DNA of 64,000 nucleotides from DATLZU01 sp051293835 (lineage in GTDB: Bacteria; Nitrospirota; Nitrospiria; Nitrospirales; Nitrospiraceae). The notes beneath the pieces were generated by a model that was given only the letters and a program-made list of their open reading frames with translations, searched no databases and was not told the origin of the DNA. Every line of letters begins with the position of its first letter. Position 1 is the first letter of the stretch. The stretch covers positions 341,788 to 405,787 of the forward strand of contig JBPKMA010000001.1 in NCBI GenBank assembly GCA_051293835.1. Direction: 5' to 3'. Made by a program: the position numbers and the translations under genes. Positions 14,860-24,097 of the stretch are shown piece by piece.

Positions 14860-15837
14860 TCAGAAGACCGAGAATTTGAAATACTTTTTCGGATTCTTTT
14901 TTACGTCCGCTACGAACTCCTCCACTTCCGTCAACAGCTTGTCCGTTCGAGTGTAGAGGTCGTCGCGGGTGACGAGCTTGCCCACCGTGCCTTCGCCGCG
15001 CTCGATTTTCTCCAAGAGAAGCTCACCGCGGGCTGTGAGACTGTCCAGCTTGGCATAGAGCGTAGGATCGGCAAGTTTCGCTAGTGTCCCATTCTGGTTA
15101 TTCAGGCGATTTGCGAGCTTGGTCAGTTCCTGCACTGCCTGGTTGGCCCGCGTATAAAGCTCCTTGTCGGTGACGAGCTTCCCGACCGTGCCTTCGCCGT
15201 GCTCTACCCTGTCCAGCAGGGTGAGGCTTTTCTCCGCAGCTTTCTCCAAATTTTCCAAGACTCGTTTGGAGCGCTCGTAGAGCTCGGGATCGTTGATCAA
15301 CCTGCCAGCCGTGCCTTCCCCCTTTGTAATGGCGGCGAGCGCCAGCCGAACTTCCTGTAGGGCAGCATTGACGTTTTCGATCGTGGCCGAAGCGCCGAGG
15401 GCGAGACTGGTGATATCGGTCTCGGCTCTGCCGGTCAATAGGGACCCCGGCTTCAGCAAAGGTCTCGACGGCGTGCCGGGGACGATTTCTAGATATTTGT
15501 CTCCCAGCAGGCCAAGGGCGCGGATGTGGATCGAAGTGTCCTCGCGAATATGCTGCGCGACTTCACGCTTGATGGCGAAGGTGATTTCCACCTGTGGGGT
15601 GTTCTGAGCGATCTCGATCTTATGGACATTGCCAATATTCACGCCGTTCATCAAAACCGGACTGCCCACTTTGAGCCCTTGTGCGTGGCTGACCATCGCA
15701 CGGAATTGCGTCTTGCGGCTGAGTACTCCTAGGCCTTCTTCCAGGTTCAAAATCATGACCATTATGATGGCCAAGGCTATCAAGACCAGGATGCCGATCT
15801 TGACTTGCGCCCAGGTCAGATCAGATCGTCTTGTCAT
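14860..15837 (-). CDS. mlaD: MlaD family (MCE-domain) lipid transport protein
   Basis: A 325-residue periplasmic substrate-binding subunit of an Mla-type ABC lipid transporter. One N-terminal membrane helix (about residues 12-30) is followed by an MCE domain: FRAMVSHAQGLKVGSPVLMNGVNIGNVHKIEI. The long C-terminal region contains a repeated unit EGTAGRLINDPELYERS, EGTVGKLVTDKELYTRA, EGTVGKLVTRDDLYTRT (three copies), which is common in MlaD-like proteins of this size. It probably forms a helical bundle or tube. It is the last gene of the mlaE-mlaF-mlaD unit, 18 bp after mlaF, and would carry phospholipid between inner and outer membranes. Confidence 0.92.
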   Translation of the reverse strand: MTRRSDLTWAQVKIGILVLIALAIIMVMILNLEEGLGVLSRKTQFRAMVSHAQGLKVGSPVLMNGVNIGNVHKIEIAQNTPQVEITFAIKREVAQHIREDTSIHIRALGLLGDKYLEIVPGTPSRPLLKPGSLLTGRAETDITSLALGASATIENVNAALQEVRLALAAITKGEGTAGRLINDPELYERSKRVLENLEKAAEKSLTLLDRVEHGEGTVGKLVTDKELYTRANQAVQELTKLANRLNNQNGTLAKLADPTLYAKLDSLTARGELLLEKIERGEGTVGKLVTRDDLYTRTDKLLTEVEEFVADVKKNPKKYFKFSVF

Positions 15838-15855
15838 AGTTCATGTCCCCAGGTC

Positions 15856-16623
15856 CTAGTCCGAATTACGTCCGGCATAGGTGTCCCACTCTTCAGGCGA
15901 CAACGTGGCCGGGTCGAGGAATCTGCGAATTTCCGGGTTCCGGCCGTCGGCCAGTTCTTGCGGTGTGCCCTGAAACATGACCTGCCCTTTGTGGAGCAGG
16001 ACGACGTGATCGGCGACGCGGAATGCCAGATCTAGATCGTGAGTGACCACGACCTGGGTTACCCCCTTGGCCTTGAGCTGCAGAAGCAGGTGTCCGATGG
16101 CGTAGGCATTGATCGGGTCCAGGCCGGCGGTGGGCTCGTCGTAGAGAATCACCCGTGCGCCGCTGGCCAGCGCACGGGCGATCCCGACCCGCTTGCGCAT
16201 GCCGCCGCTGAGGTCAGCCGGCATGTTGTCGATCACCTCTTCCAATCCGACGAACCGCAGACTTTGCCGGACTCGCCGCTCAATGTCCTCATCGGACAAT
16301 GCACCTTGCTCCCACAACCGATAGCCGACGTTTTCACGCACGGAGAGCGAATCGAACAGAGCGGCGCTCTGGAACACCATCGCCATCTTCCGTCGAATCC
16401 GCGGCAATGCTTGTTCGGAAAGGCGCGTGATATCCTCGTCCTCGATGCGGATGCTCCCCCGATCCGGTTTGTGCAGACCGAGGATCAGCCGGAGAAGAGT
16501 TGTCTTTCCCGAACCGCTTCCGCCCAAAATGACCTTCGTTTCGCCCGGCTCGACGTGAAACGAGATGCGTTCCAGAACCTTTCGATTGCCGAGCGTCACC
16601 TCGACTGCATCGAGTCGAATCAT
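15856..16623 (-). CDS. mlaF: ABC transporter ATP-binding protein, MlaF type
   Basis: A 255-residue ATPase of the Mla lipid transporter. It has a complete ABC set: Walker A GGSGSGKTT (about residues 34-42), Q-loop MVFQSAALFDSLSVRENVGY (the ALFDSL segment is typical of MlaF), signature LSGGMRKRVGIARAL, Walker B VILYDEPTAGLDP and switch histidine VVTHDL. It lies between mlaE (9 bp upstream) and mlaD, so the three are one transcription unit. Confidence 0.93.
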   Translation of the reverse strand: MIRLDAVEVTLGNRKVLERISFHVEPGETKVILGGSGSGKTTLLRLILGLHKPDRGSIRIEDEDITRLSEQALPRIRRKMAMVFQSAALFDSLSVRENVGYRLWEQGALSDEDIERRVRQSLRFVGLEEVIDNMPADLSGGMRKRVGIARALASGARVILYDEPTAGLDPINAYAIGHLLLQLKAKGVTQVVVTHDLDLAFRVADHVVLLHKGQVMFQGTPQELADGRNPEIRRFLDPATLSPEEWDTYAGRNSD

Positions 16624-16631
16624 TGGCTGGC

Positions 16632-17393
16632 CTACAGTGCCATAAACAGCTTGGTCAGAAAGAAATCGCTAGCCAAGATCAAAATTGAAGAGGAGACCAT
16701 CGACTGGGTCGTCGAAACGCCAACGCCGACTGTGCCGCCTTTGGTCGCGAAGCCGGCATAGCATCCGACCATGGCGATGAAAAATCCGAACACGACCGGT
16801 TTGATCAAACCGAGGACGAGATCCTGCCGCCGGAGCGCTTCGAAGGCCCAGGTCCAATAAAAGTAGGAGTCGATGCCCAGGTACAGTTTGGCGACCAACC
16901 ATCCGCCGAAAATCGCGATACCGTCTGTGAGAATGGTGAGCAGGGGAATCATGCAGAGGCATGCGATCAGCCGGGTCGTGACCAGTTTGTGGATCGGATC
17001 GGTGCCTTCGGCGCGCAAGGCGTCGATCTGCTCGGTGACAGTCATCGAGGCGAGCTCCGATGCGATGCCGGTGCCGACCCGTCCGGCGATCATGAGGGCG
17101 GCGAGGACTGGACCGAGTTCGCGTACGACCGAGGTGCTGATCAGGCGCGAGACGTAGATGCTGGCCCCGTACGGTTCCAGTTGGACCGCGCCTTGGAGTG
17201 CCAATACCATACCGGTGAACATGCCGGTCAGAACGACGATAAACAGCGAACCCACCCCGATGCGATCCATCTGGAGAATGGTTTCTCGCACGTAATACGG
17301 CGGGCGAAACAGATTCACGACGGTTCTGGCGCAGAGGAACGTGAATTCCTGGACGACCCACACATACCCCAGTATCGTTTCCTTCAGCCTCAC
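16632..17393 (-). CDS. mlaE: MlaE family lipid ABC transporter permease
   Basis: An integral membrane permease of about 253 residues. Family hallmarks are VVLTGMFTGMVLALQGAVQLEPYGA, VRELGPVLAALMIAGRVGTGIASELASMTVTEQIDALRAEGTDP and FGFFIAMVGCYAGFATKGGTVGVGVSTTQSMV. The open frame runs 59 codons further upstream into alr, but that part (proline and serine rich) is not protein-like. I place the start at one of two GTG codons, 17393 or 17399, about 100 bp after the alr stop. Neither has a strong Shine-Dalgarno sequence, so the start is uncertain. Partner of MlaF and MlaD. Confidence 0.88.
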   Translation of the reverse strand: MRLKETILGYVWVVQEFTFLCARTVVNLFRPPYYVRETILQMDRIGVGSLFIVVLTGMFTGMVLALQGAVQLEPYGASIYVSRLISTSVVRELGPVLAALMIAGRVGTGIASELASMTVTEQIDALRAEGTDPIHKLVTTRLIACLCMIPLLTILTDGIAIFGGWLVAKLYLGIDSYFYWTWAFEALRRQDLVLGLIKPVVFGFFIAMVGCYAGFATKGGTVGVGVSTTQSMVSSSILILASDFFLTKLFMAL

Positions 17394-17499
17394 GACCACC
17401 CGTTGGCAAGTTACTGCAGACCAAGCTCCAGGCAAAACTCCGAAAATTATATGGTATGGCTGCGAAGGCGACAATGCAGGAATCGGTTTGGCACAGGGG

Positions 17500-18648
17500 T
17501 CACGATGGGGGGAGGGGCTCGGATTGATAGATGCGCGGCACGCGCGGGCCGATTGCACAGAGCACTTCATAAGGGATGGTGTTGAGCCACGCCGCGATGT
17601 CGTCGGCTGTGATGCGCTGCGAACCCTGGCGTCCGATCAGCACGGCCTGCTGGCCTGGACTCACATCCGCAAGATCGGTGACGTCGATGAGCGTCATATC
17701 CATGCAGATGCGGCCGATCACGGGCGCGCGGCGGCCGCCGATGAGCACGGAGGCACGGTTCGAAAGCATACGGTTGTAGCCGTCTGCGTAGCCGATCGGC
17801 AGGATGGCCACCCGCGAAGGCCGCTGCGCGACGAAGGATCGATTGTAGCTGACGCTGCCTCCCCGGGGAACTGATCGAATCTGGGCGATGGTGGAGACCA
17901 ATGAGAGGACGGGCTTGAGGTCGGGAACCGGCTCACCAGCCGGCAGGGTGTGATATCCATAGAGCATGATGCCGGGCCGAACCGCCGTAAAGTGGGATGA
18001 TGGGTAGCGAAGAATGGCCGCGCTGTTGGCGGTATGGATCAGCGGGACCGCTAGGCCGACTTGCTTGACGCCATCGAGGAACAGGCGGAAGCGCGCGAGT
18101 TGCCCTTCCGTATAGTCCCGCTCCTCGCCGTCTGCGTCCGCCAAATGAGTCATCAGACCTTCGATGCGCAGAGGCCCGTTGAACGCCGGCCTCCGCAATA
18201 GGGCCAGCGCCTCTTCGGGCGAAAATCCCAACCGCCCCATGCCGGTATCGACTTTGAGATGCACCGGATAGGGTTCGGACCGGGACCTGAGTTGTTTGAC
18301 AAACGCATCAGTCAAGCGTTCGTCGTAGAGCACCGGGGTGAGGCGGTGGGCGATCAAGTCAGGAAACTGCGGCGGAAACACGGCGCCCATGACCAGGATC
18401 GGGCTTTCGATGCCGGCCTGGCGAAGCGTAAGTCCCTCGTCCAGGGACGCAACGCCCAGACGGGGAATGCCCAGGCGCAGCAGCGCGCGGGATATTTCGA
18501 CCAGACCGTGCCCATAGGCGTTGGCTTTGACAACAGCGATGATTTCGCAGGATGCCGGGATGCGTGAACGGATGACGGCCAGATTGTGGGCCAACGCCTG
18601 CAGATCGATGGCGGCGAACGTCGGACAGGGAAACGGTACAAGCGACAC
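17500..18648 (-). CDS. alr: alanine racemase
   Basis: A 382-residue PLP enzyme that makes D-alanine for peptidoglycan. The PLP lysine is K41 in AVVKANAYGHG, the N-terminal barrel continues with LKVDTGMGRLGF and ANSAAILRYP, and the C-terminal domain carries the catalytic tyrosine in GGSVSYNRSF, IGYADGYNR and GRICMDMTLIDVT. The length is normal. It begins 8 bp after the frr stop, continuing the tsf-pyrH-frr run, and ends about 100 bp before mlaE. Confidence 0.95.
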   Translation of the reverse strand: MSLVPFPCPTFAAIDLQALAHNLAVIRSRIPASCEIIAVVKANAYGHGLVEISRALLRLGIPRLGVASLDEGLTLRQAGIESPILVMGAVFPPQFPDLIAHRLTPVLYDERLTDAFVKQLRSRSEPYPVHLKVDTGMGRLGFSPEEALALLRRPAFNGPLRIEGLMTHLADADGEERDYTEGQLARFRLFLDGVKQVGLAVPLIHTANSAAILRYPSSHFTAVRPGIMLYGYHTLPAGEPVPDLKPVLSLVSTIAQIRSVPRGGSVSYNRSFVAQRPSRVAILPIGYADGYNRMLSNRASVLIGGRRAPVIGRICMDMTLIDVTDLADVSPGQQAVLIGRQGSQRITADDIAAWLNTIPYEVLCAIGPRVPRIYQSEPLPPS

Positions 18649-18655
18649 GCGGACG

Positions 18656-19225
18656 TCAGACTTCCAAAATTTCTTCTTCTTTTTTCTTCAGAACCTGATC
18701 AACCTTCTGAACGTACTGATCGGTGAGCTTCTGGATCTCCTGTTCGGCTTTGCGCCATTCGTCTTCGGTCAGCTTGGACTCTTTTTGCAACTGCTTCAAT
18801 TCGTGGTTGCTGTCGTGGCGGGCGTTGCGGATGTGGATTTTGGTCTCTTCGCCGTGCTTCTTGCACACCTTGATCAGTTCCCTGCGGCGTTCCTCGCTGA
18901 GCGGGGGGAGTGGGATGCGGATGATCTTGCCGTCGTTCGAGGGAGTGAGCCCGAGGTCGGATGCGAGCAGGGCCTTCTCAATTTCCTTGATCAGTTGAGG
19001 CTCCCAAGGTTGGATGGTGATCAACCGCGCTTCGGGCGCGGCCAAGTTCGCCACCTGTCTCAAGGGGGTTGGCGTCCCGTAATAATTCACCTTGATGCCG
19101 TCCAGCAACGAGACGGAGGCGCGGCCGCTGCGGATGCCGGCCAGCTCCCGCTTCAAATGCTCGAGCGCCGCTTCCATGCGTTCTGCCGTTTTTTTACGGA
19201 CCGGTTCAGCGAACGTCATCGCCAT
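18656..19225 (-). CDS. frr: ribosome recycling factor
   Basis: RRF, which with EF-G splits post-termination ribosomes. Landmarks are ELAGIRSGRASVSLLDGIKVNYYGTPTPLRQVAN, LITIQPWEPQLIKEIEKALLASDLGLTPSNDGKIIRIPLPPLSEERRRELIK and the final coiled-coil arm ending EEEILEV. The frame opens at a GTG at 19252 within the pyrH stop. I prefer the ATG at 19225, which gives 189 residues, close to the usual 185. It follows pyrH in the universal tsf-pyrH-frr order. Confidence 0.95.
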   Translation of the reverse strand: MAMTFAEPVRKKTAERMEAALEHLKRELAGIRSGRASVSLLDGIKVNYYGTPTPLRQVANLAAPEARLITIQPWEPQLIKEIEKALLASDLGLTPSNDGKIIRIPLPPLSEERRRELIKVCKKHGEETKIHIRNARHDSNHELKQLQKESKLTEDEWRKAEQEIQKLTDQYVQKVDQVLKKKEEEILEV

Positions 19226-19241
19226 GGGACTACCCGCGTTG

Positions 19242-19967
19242 TCAACGGCCACCGGGAGTGACCAGTGTGCCGATCTTCTCGCCTTGCACCACTCGTCGCA
19301 AGTTTCCCTTTTCTTTCAGGTTGAAGACGATCAGCGGCAGATTGTTATCCATGCAGAGGCTGATCGCTGTCGAATCCATCACCTTGAGATTGTGATTGAG
19401 CACGAAGAGAAAGGACAATTCAGTGAACTTCTTGGCGGAAGGGGTGGTCAGAGGGTCAGCGTCGTAAATCCCGTCGACCTTGGTCCCTTTCATAATCACT
19501 TCCGCGCCGATCTCCATCGCCCGCAGGGCCGCGGCCGTATCGGTGGAGAAGTAGGGATTGCCGGTTCCGGCGGCGAAGATGACGACCCGCTTCTTTTCCA
19601 AATGGCGGATCGCCCTGCGACGGATGTACCCTTCCGCCAGTTGCCGCATCTCGATAGCCGATTGGACGCGCGTCGTGACGCCTTTGCGTTCCAGGGCGTT
19701 CTGCAGCGCCAGCGCGTTGAGCACCGTTGCCAACATGCCCATATAATCGGCGGAGGCCCGTTCCATCCCAGTGGCGCTGGCGGCGATGCCTCGGAAAATG
19801 TTGCCGCCGCCGATGACGATGGCGACCTCCACGCCCAATGAGACCACGTCAGCGATCTCGTCGGCGAGGCCTTCGAGGACTGAAGGCTGAATTCCATACC
19901 CCTGCTCACCAGCCAGGATCTCTCCGCTGACCTTGAGGAGAATCCGCTGGTATTTGGCAGAGTTCAT
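19242..19967 (-). CDS. pyrH: UMP kinase
   Basis: A 241-residue bacterial UMP kinase of the amino-acid-kinase fold, converting UMP to UDP. Signature segments are RILLKVSGEILAGEQGYGI, VVIGGGNIFRG (in the form VAIVIGGGNIFRG), ADYMGMLATVLNALALQNALE, FAAGTGNPYFSTDTAAALRA and GTKVDGIYDADP. Its ATG overlaps the tsf stop by 4 bp (ATGA), so translation is coupled. Confidence 0.96.
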   Translation of the reverse strand: MNSAKYQRILLKVSGEILAGEQGYGIQPSVLEGLADEIADVVSLGVEVAIVIGGGNIFRGIAASATGMERASADYMGMLATVLNALALQNALERKGVTTRVQSAIEMRQLAEGYIRRRAIRHLEKKRVVIFAAGTGNPYFSTDTAAALRAMEIGAEVIMKGTKVDGIYDADPLTTPSAKKFTELSFLFVLNHNLKVMDSTAISLCMDNNLPLIVFNLKEKGNLRRVVQGEKIGTLVTPGGR

Positions 19968-20560
19968 GCTTGGCCTAGTTGGTAGCGCGTGAACCGACGA
20001 ATGTTCATGTTCTCGCCGATCTTGGCGATCTTTTGCGCTAACAGATCCTTGATAGTGACGGTTGGATCCTTGATGAATTCCTGCTCGAGCAGGCAGCGCT
20101 GTTGATAGAATTTTTCCAGTTTGCCTTCCACGATTTTGGCCCAGGCGGTTTGCGGCTTGCCCGTCTCCTTCGCCTGCGCCTCATAAATGCTCTTTTCCTT
20201 CTCGATGATGTCGGCCGGAACGTCTTCCCGCCTGATGTACCAGGGATCCGTTGCAGCGATCTGCAGGGCCAGGTCGTTTACAAAGGCTTTGAACTCTTCA
20301 TTGCGTGCGACAAAGTCCGTCTCGCAGTTGACTTCGATCAGGACGCCGATCTTGCCGCCTCCGTGAATATAAGCGTGGATCAGCCCCTGATTAGTCTCTC
20401 GCCCTGCCTTCTTCTGTGCGGCGGCCAACCCTTTCTGCCGCAGGTAGTCGATCGCCTTTTCGACATTGTTTCCCGTTTCGGTCAGAGCTTTCTGACAATC
20501 AAGAATTCCGGCTCCCGTCTTTTCGCGAAGTTCTTTGACTAAAGTGCTCATGCCAGCCAT
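19964..20560 (-). CDS. tsf: translation elongation factor Ts
   Basis: EF-Ts, the guanine nucleotide exchange factor for EF-Tu. Residues near the start read STLVKELREKTGAGILDCQKALTETG, followed by the TDFVARNEEF motif (IEVNCETDFVARNEEFKAF) and PWYIRREDVPADIIEKEK. About 198 residues, the short form common in many phyla. The frame extends far upstream, but GGAG lies 10 nt before the ATG at 20560 and the family homology starts just after, so that start is chosen. It lies 64 bp after rpsB. Confidence 0.95.
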   Translation of the reverse strand: MAGMSTLVKELREKTGAGILDCQKALTETGNNVEKAIDYLRQKGLAAAQKKAGRETNQGLIHAYIHGGGKIGVLIEVNCETDFVARNEEFKAFVNDLALQIAATDPWYIRREDVPADIIEKEKSIYEAQAKETGKPQTAWAKIVEGKLEKFYQQRCLLEQEFIKDPTVTIKDLLAQKIAKIGENMNIRRFTRYQLGQA

Positions 20561-20624
20561 GTTGTCATGTCTCCTACCGGTGTGGTCGTGATGATCCTCC
20601 CAATGATCCGATCTGCTCCGGCTG

Positions 20625-21413
20625 TCACGGCGCGATCTGAACGCTTTCCAAGGAGGCCGGCATTGGCCTGCCTTCCGTGCGCTTCTCGTCGACGAGTGGT
20701 TCGGCGAACTCGCTTTCTTCGCGTTGCGCGCGGAGGTGGGCGCCTTCGATGCAAGCGTCGGCAATGCGCGAGGTGATCAGCTTGATCGATCGGATTGCAT
20801 CGTCGTTGCCAGGGATGGGGTAGTCGATGTCGTCGGGGTCGCAGTTGGTGTCAACGATCGCGACCACCGGGATACTGAGTCGGTTCGCCTCCTGGACGGC
20901 GATGCGCTCGACGCGGGTGTCGAGCACAAACACGCAGCCCGGTAACTCCTTCATGTTTTTGATGCCGGAGAGGTACTTCTCGAGCTTGGCCTTCTCCTTC
21001 TGCATCTGGTTCAGCTCTTTCTTCGTCAGGCTCTGGTGCGCGGTGTCCGCCAGCGTCGCCTCCATTTTCTTGAGCTTGTCGACGCTGCGGCGGATGGTCT
21101 GAAAATTGGTCAGCATGCCGCCCAGCCAGCGCTGGTTCACGTAAAACATGCCGGCGCGCTTAGCTTCTTCCTCAAGGATTTCCGCCGCTTGACGCTTGGT
21201 GCCGACAAAAAGAACCGACTCGCCGGCCGCCACCGTGTCGCGGACGAAGGCATAGGCCTGGTGCAACCGCTCCAACGTCTGCTGCAAGTCGATGATATAA
21301 ATCCCGTTTCGTTCTCCAAAGAGAAATTTCTTCATTTTCGGGTTCCAGCGGTTGGTCTGGTGCCCGAAGTGCACGCCCGCTTCCAAAAGCTCTTTAATGG
21401 TAACCACTCCCAT
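20625..21413 (-). CDS. rpsB: 30S ribosomal protein S2
   Basis: Ribosomal protein S2, 262 residues. Landmarks are VTIKELLEAGVHFGHQTNRWNPKMKKFLFGERNGIYIIDLQQT, FVGTKRQAAEILEEEA, MLTNFQTIRRSV, PVVAIVDTNCDPDDIDYPIPGNDDAIRSI. A 30-residue charged C-terminal tail is normal for the family. The ATG at 21413 has GGAGGTGAAGG directly upstream; the longer frame adds 13 unsupported residues. First gene of rpsB-tsf-pyrH-frr, with a long untranslated leader. Confidence 0.96.
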   Translation of the reverse strand: MGVVTIKELLEAGVHFGHQTNRWNPKMKKFLFGERNGIYIIDLQQTLERLHQAYAFVRDTVAAGESVLFVGTKRQAAEILEEEAKRAGMFYVNQRWLGGMLTNFQTIRRSVDKLKKMEATLADTAHQSLTKKELNQMQKEKAKLEKYLSGIKNMKELPGCVFVLDTRVERIAVQEANRLSIPVVAIVDTNCDPDDIDYPIPGNDDAIRSIKLITSRIADACIEGAHLRAQREESEFAEPLVDEKRTEGRPMPASLESVQIAP

Positions 21414-21628
21414 GCCTTCACCTCCCTCCAATGCTTGCGGAGCGTCTCTCAACCCGTCGGGTACCCATGGGCCACGTGGAATGCGTCTGGGTGCCGGAAG
21501 AACGACAGGAATCGGAGACGAGAAGGTTCGCCCTTCTTATTTTATTCCCAAGCTGCGCGGCATGCTCGTCATGCCGGTGTGAATTTGGAATAACGAGTGA
21601 TGTCTCTTCGGCGAGAGACCTGCAAAGC
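21414..21628 (-). promoter_or_regulatory. rpsB leader with two short hairpins
   Basis: The stretch between the predicted start of transcription and rpsB is about 215 nt. It can form a 6-bp hairpin at 21602-21619 (GTCTCT/AGAGAC) and another at 21521-21537 (AGAAGG/CCTTCT). Ribosomal protein leaders often bind their own product, so autoregulation by S2 is possible but unproven. Confidence 0.3.
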
Positions 21629-21634
21629 CTTGGC

Positions 21635-21663
21635 ACGCTAGCACAATCACTCCGGCTTTGCAA
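21635..21663 (-). promoter_or_regulatory. predicted rpsB promoter
   Basis: On the minus strand TTGCAA (21663-21658), a 17-bp spacer and TAGCGT (21640-21635), just past the argJ stop. Consensus match only. Confidence 0.35.
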
Positions 21664-21687
21664 GCCGTTGGTTGGCGGGAGAATCGC

Positions 21688-22908
21688 TCACGAACGATAA
21701 CTGGCGTTGATCTTGACGTAGTCATAGGACAAATCTGTCATCCAGAAATGCGCATTCCCGGGTCCCAGGCCGAGATCGACCGAGATGGTGAACTCTTTGC
21801 GATGCAAAATTCTCTCAATGCGCCGTTCGGCCTGTGCCCCGCAGCCAACCCCTGCTTTGACCATCGTGACTCCGTCAAATGCCAGGGTAATCTGTTCCGG
21901 ATCGAGGGGAACGCCGGAACGGCCGACGGCCGCCATAATACGCCCCCAGTTGGCGTCCTGACCGAACAAGGCGGTCTTCACCAGGCAGGACGTGGCAATC
22001 GTCCGGGCAACACGGCGCGCGTCATCGTTGGTTCGGGCTCCTGTAACGAGGACCTGGACCACTTTCGTGACCCCTTCCCCGTCGCGACAGACCTGCAGTG
22101 CCAGAGAAAGGCAGGCGGCGTTGAGCAGGCGCTGAAAGAGTCTTGCGTTGGACGTATTAGCCTCGATCATCGTGTTCCCAGCCAAACCGTTTGCCAGACA
22201 GAGAACCATATCGTTAGTGCTGGTATCGCCATCTACTGAAATGCAGTTGAACGATTGATCCACGGCAGTGCGGAGAGCCTGCTGGAGACACGGTTGTGTG
22301 ATCCGAGCGTCGGTCGTGAGATAGGCCAGCAGGGTGGCCATGTTTGGATGGATCATGCCGGAGCCCTTGGCCATACCGCCCACGGTGACCGTTCGGCCGC
22401 CGATTGTTCCTTTTACGGCGACTTGTTTGACCTTGAGGTCGGTCGTCATGATCGCCTGAGCGGCTTCGGTTCCACCGCCTCGGCGCAGACGCCTCATCAA
22501 CAGGGGAATCCCGGTTCTAATGCGGGCGATCGGCAGCGGTTGCCCGATCACGCCTGTCGATCCCACGAAGACTTTTTCCCGTGCGATCCCCAAACGCGCG
22601 GCGACCAACGCCGCCATCTCTTCCGCCGCGGCGAGACCTTCATGGCCGGTGCAGGCGTTAGCATTTCCGCTGTTCACGATGATGGCGCGGCCGATGCCAT
22701 GTCGGAGGTGCAGCCGGTTGATCACCACCGGCGCCGCAACGATCTGATTGGTTGTGAAAACCCCTGCAATCGGCCCTTCCTGATCCGACACGACAAGGGC
22801 CAGGTCCTTGGCTTTTTTTTTCTTGATCCCGCAGTGGACCCCGGCGGCTTGAAATCCCTGCGGAGCGGTGATGCCACCTCGAACGACTCTCACGCGATCG
22901 GAACTCAT
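21688..22908 (-). CDS. argJ: bifunctional ornithine acetyltransferase / N-acetylglutamate synthase
   Basis: A 406-residue ArgJ. It transfers acetyl from N-acetylornithine to glutamate and may also acetylate glutamate with acetyl-CoA (arginine pathway). Landmarks are GFQAAGVHCGIKKKKAKDLALVVSD, VNSGNANACTG, GSTGVIGQPLPIARI and the autoprocessing site KGSGMIHPNMATLLAYLTTDA, where the threonine of MATLLA becomes the N-terminal nucleophile of the beta chain. INCISVDGDTSTND appears as NCISVDGDTSTND. It lies 40 bp after argC, so the two arginine genes are paired. The last residues read DLSYDYVKINASYRS, the usual end. Confidence 0.95.
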   Translation of the reverse strand: MSSDRVRVVRGGITAPQGFQAAGVHCGIKKKKAKDLALVVSDQEGPIAGVFTTNQIVAAPVVINRLHLRHGIGRAIIVNSGNANACTGHEGLAAAEEMAALVAARLGIAREKVFVGSTGVIGQPLPIARIRTGIPLLMRRLRRGGGTEAAQAIMTTDLKVKQVAVKGTIGGRTVTVGGMAKGSGMIHPNMATLLAYLTTDARITQPCLQQALRTAVDQSFNCISVDGDTSTNDMVLCLANGLAGNTMIEANTSNARLFQRLLNAACLSLALQVCRDGEGVTKVVQVLVTGARTNDDARRVARTIATSCLVKTALFGQDANWGRIMAAVGRSGVPLDPEQITLAFDGVTMVKAGVGCGAQAERRIERILHRKEFTISVDLGLGPGNAHFWMTDLSYDYVKINASYRS

Positions 22909-22948
22909 GGGGCAACCACGAGGGAATTGGAACAGATTGGGTTGGGTA

Positions 22949-24043
22949 TCACGGGAAAACCCCGGGGGCGGTAAGGCCTAGATCTTCCGGCCATCCCATC
23001 ATGAGATTGAGCGCCTGGATCGCTTGCCCGGCGGCGCCTTTCACGAGATTGTCCAGCGCAGCCACGGTGATGACCCAGCCAGCCCGCGCGTCGATGAAGA
23101 CGCCAATATCGCAGAAATTGGAGCCACGGATGTATCGGGGATTGGGCGTGAAGTCCTCGCACACCCGCACGAAACGCTCGCCCTTGAAGAAATCCCGATA
23201 GAGCGACCGTAGCTCGGCAAGCTCGATCGCACGCGTGAGCCGGCCATAGGCTGTGCTCAGGATGCCGCGATTCAGGGGGACCAGGTGTGGGGTAAAGACC
23301 ACACGAAGGGACAGTGCGGTTCCCTCTGGACTGTTCTCTCCTCGAGCCCGGCCGGTCAGAATGGCCAGGAGTTCCTGTTCGATCTCGGGAATGTGCCGGT
23401 GCTGGCCAAGCTTATAGGGTTCCACTGAGTCGTGCGCCTCGGGAAAATGATAGGGCAAAGCCGGGCTGCGGCCCGCTCCAGAAATCCCCGATTTAGCGTC
23501 GATGACGATGCTATCCGGCTGAATCAGCCCGTTGGCCACGAGCGGGGCCAATTGCAGGATGGCAGCGGTTGGATAGCAGCCAGGGGAAGCGACCAGACGC
23601 GCCTGGCGGATTTCTGATCGATGCAGCTCCGGCAGTCCGTACACCGCTTCAGCCAGCAATTCTTTCTGCGGGTGAACGGTCTGATACCAGGTTTCGTAGA
23701 CGGCGGGATCCTTGAGCCGATAATCGGCGCTCAGATCTACGACCTTCCTGCCGGCGGTCACGCACGTGGCGACCGGTAGCAGCGATTTCGTATGAGGGAG
23801 TGCGAAGAAGATCACATCAGCACGAGCGGCGACGGCCTCCGGTTCCAGGGCCTCAAAAGACAGCCGAACCATCGAAGCCAAGTTCGGGAACAGGGTCGCG
23901 ACTGGGGTACCGGCCGATTTCTCCGACGTCACCACCGTCAGTTCCAAACGTGGGTGTCCTGAGATAAGGCGTACGAGCTCGACGCCGGTGTAGCCGCTGG
24001 CGCCGACCACCGCCGCTCTGATCTTTTCCCGTGACCCCTGCAC
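22949..24043 (-). CDS. argC: N-acetyl-gamma-glutamyl-phosphate reductase
   Basis: A 364-residue ArgC, the NADPH-dependent third step of arginine synthesis. It has a Rossmann start AAVVGASGYTGVELVRLISGHP, the catalytic cysteine in VASPGCYPTAAILQLAPL, SGISGAGRSPALPYHF and HRHIPEIEQEL, with FTPHLVPLNRGILST. The start is GTG with AGGAGG 5 nt upstream. It comes after the rpsI terminator and before argJ. Confidence 0.95.
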   Translation of the reverse strand: MQGSREKIRAAVVGASGYTGVELVRLISGHPRLELTVVTSEKSAGTPVATLFPNLASMVRLSFEALEPEAVAARADVIFFALPHTKSLLPVATCVTAGRKVVDLSADYRLKDPAVYETWYQTVHPQKELLAEAVYGLPELHRSEIRQARLVASPGCYPTAAILQLAPLVANGLIQPDSIVIDAKSGISGAGRSPALPYHFPEAHDSVEPYKLGQHRHIPEIEQELLAILTGRARGENSPEGTALSLRVVFTPHLVPLNRGILSTAYGRLTRAIELAELRSLYRDFFKGERFVRVCEDFTPNPRYIRGSNFCDIGVFIDARAGWVITVAALDNLVKGAAGQAIQALNLMMGWPEDLGLTAPGVFP

Positions 24044-24097
24044 TGTTACCTCCTGCCCCCAAAGAGGCCCGCGGCGAAAACTGCGAAGCAGCGCGGC

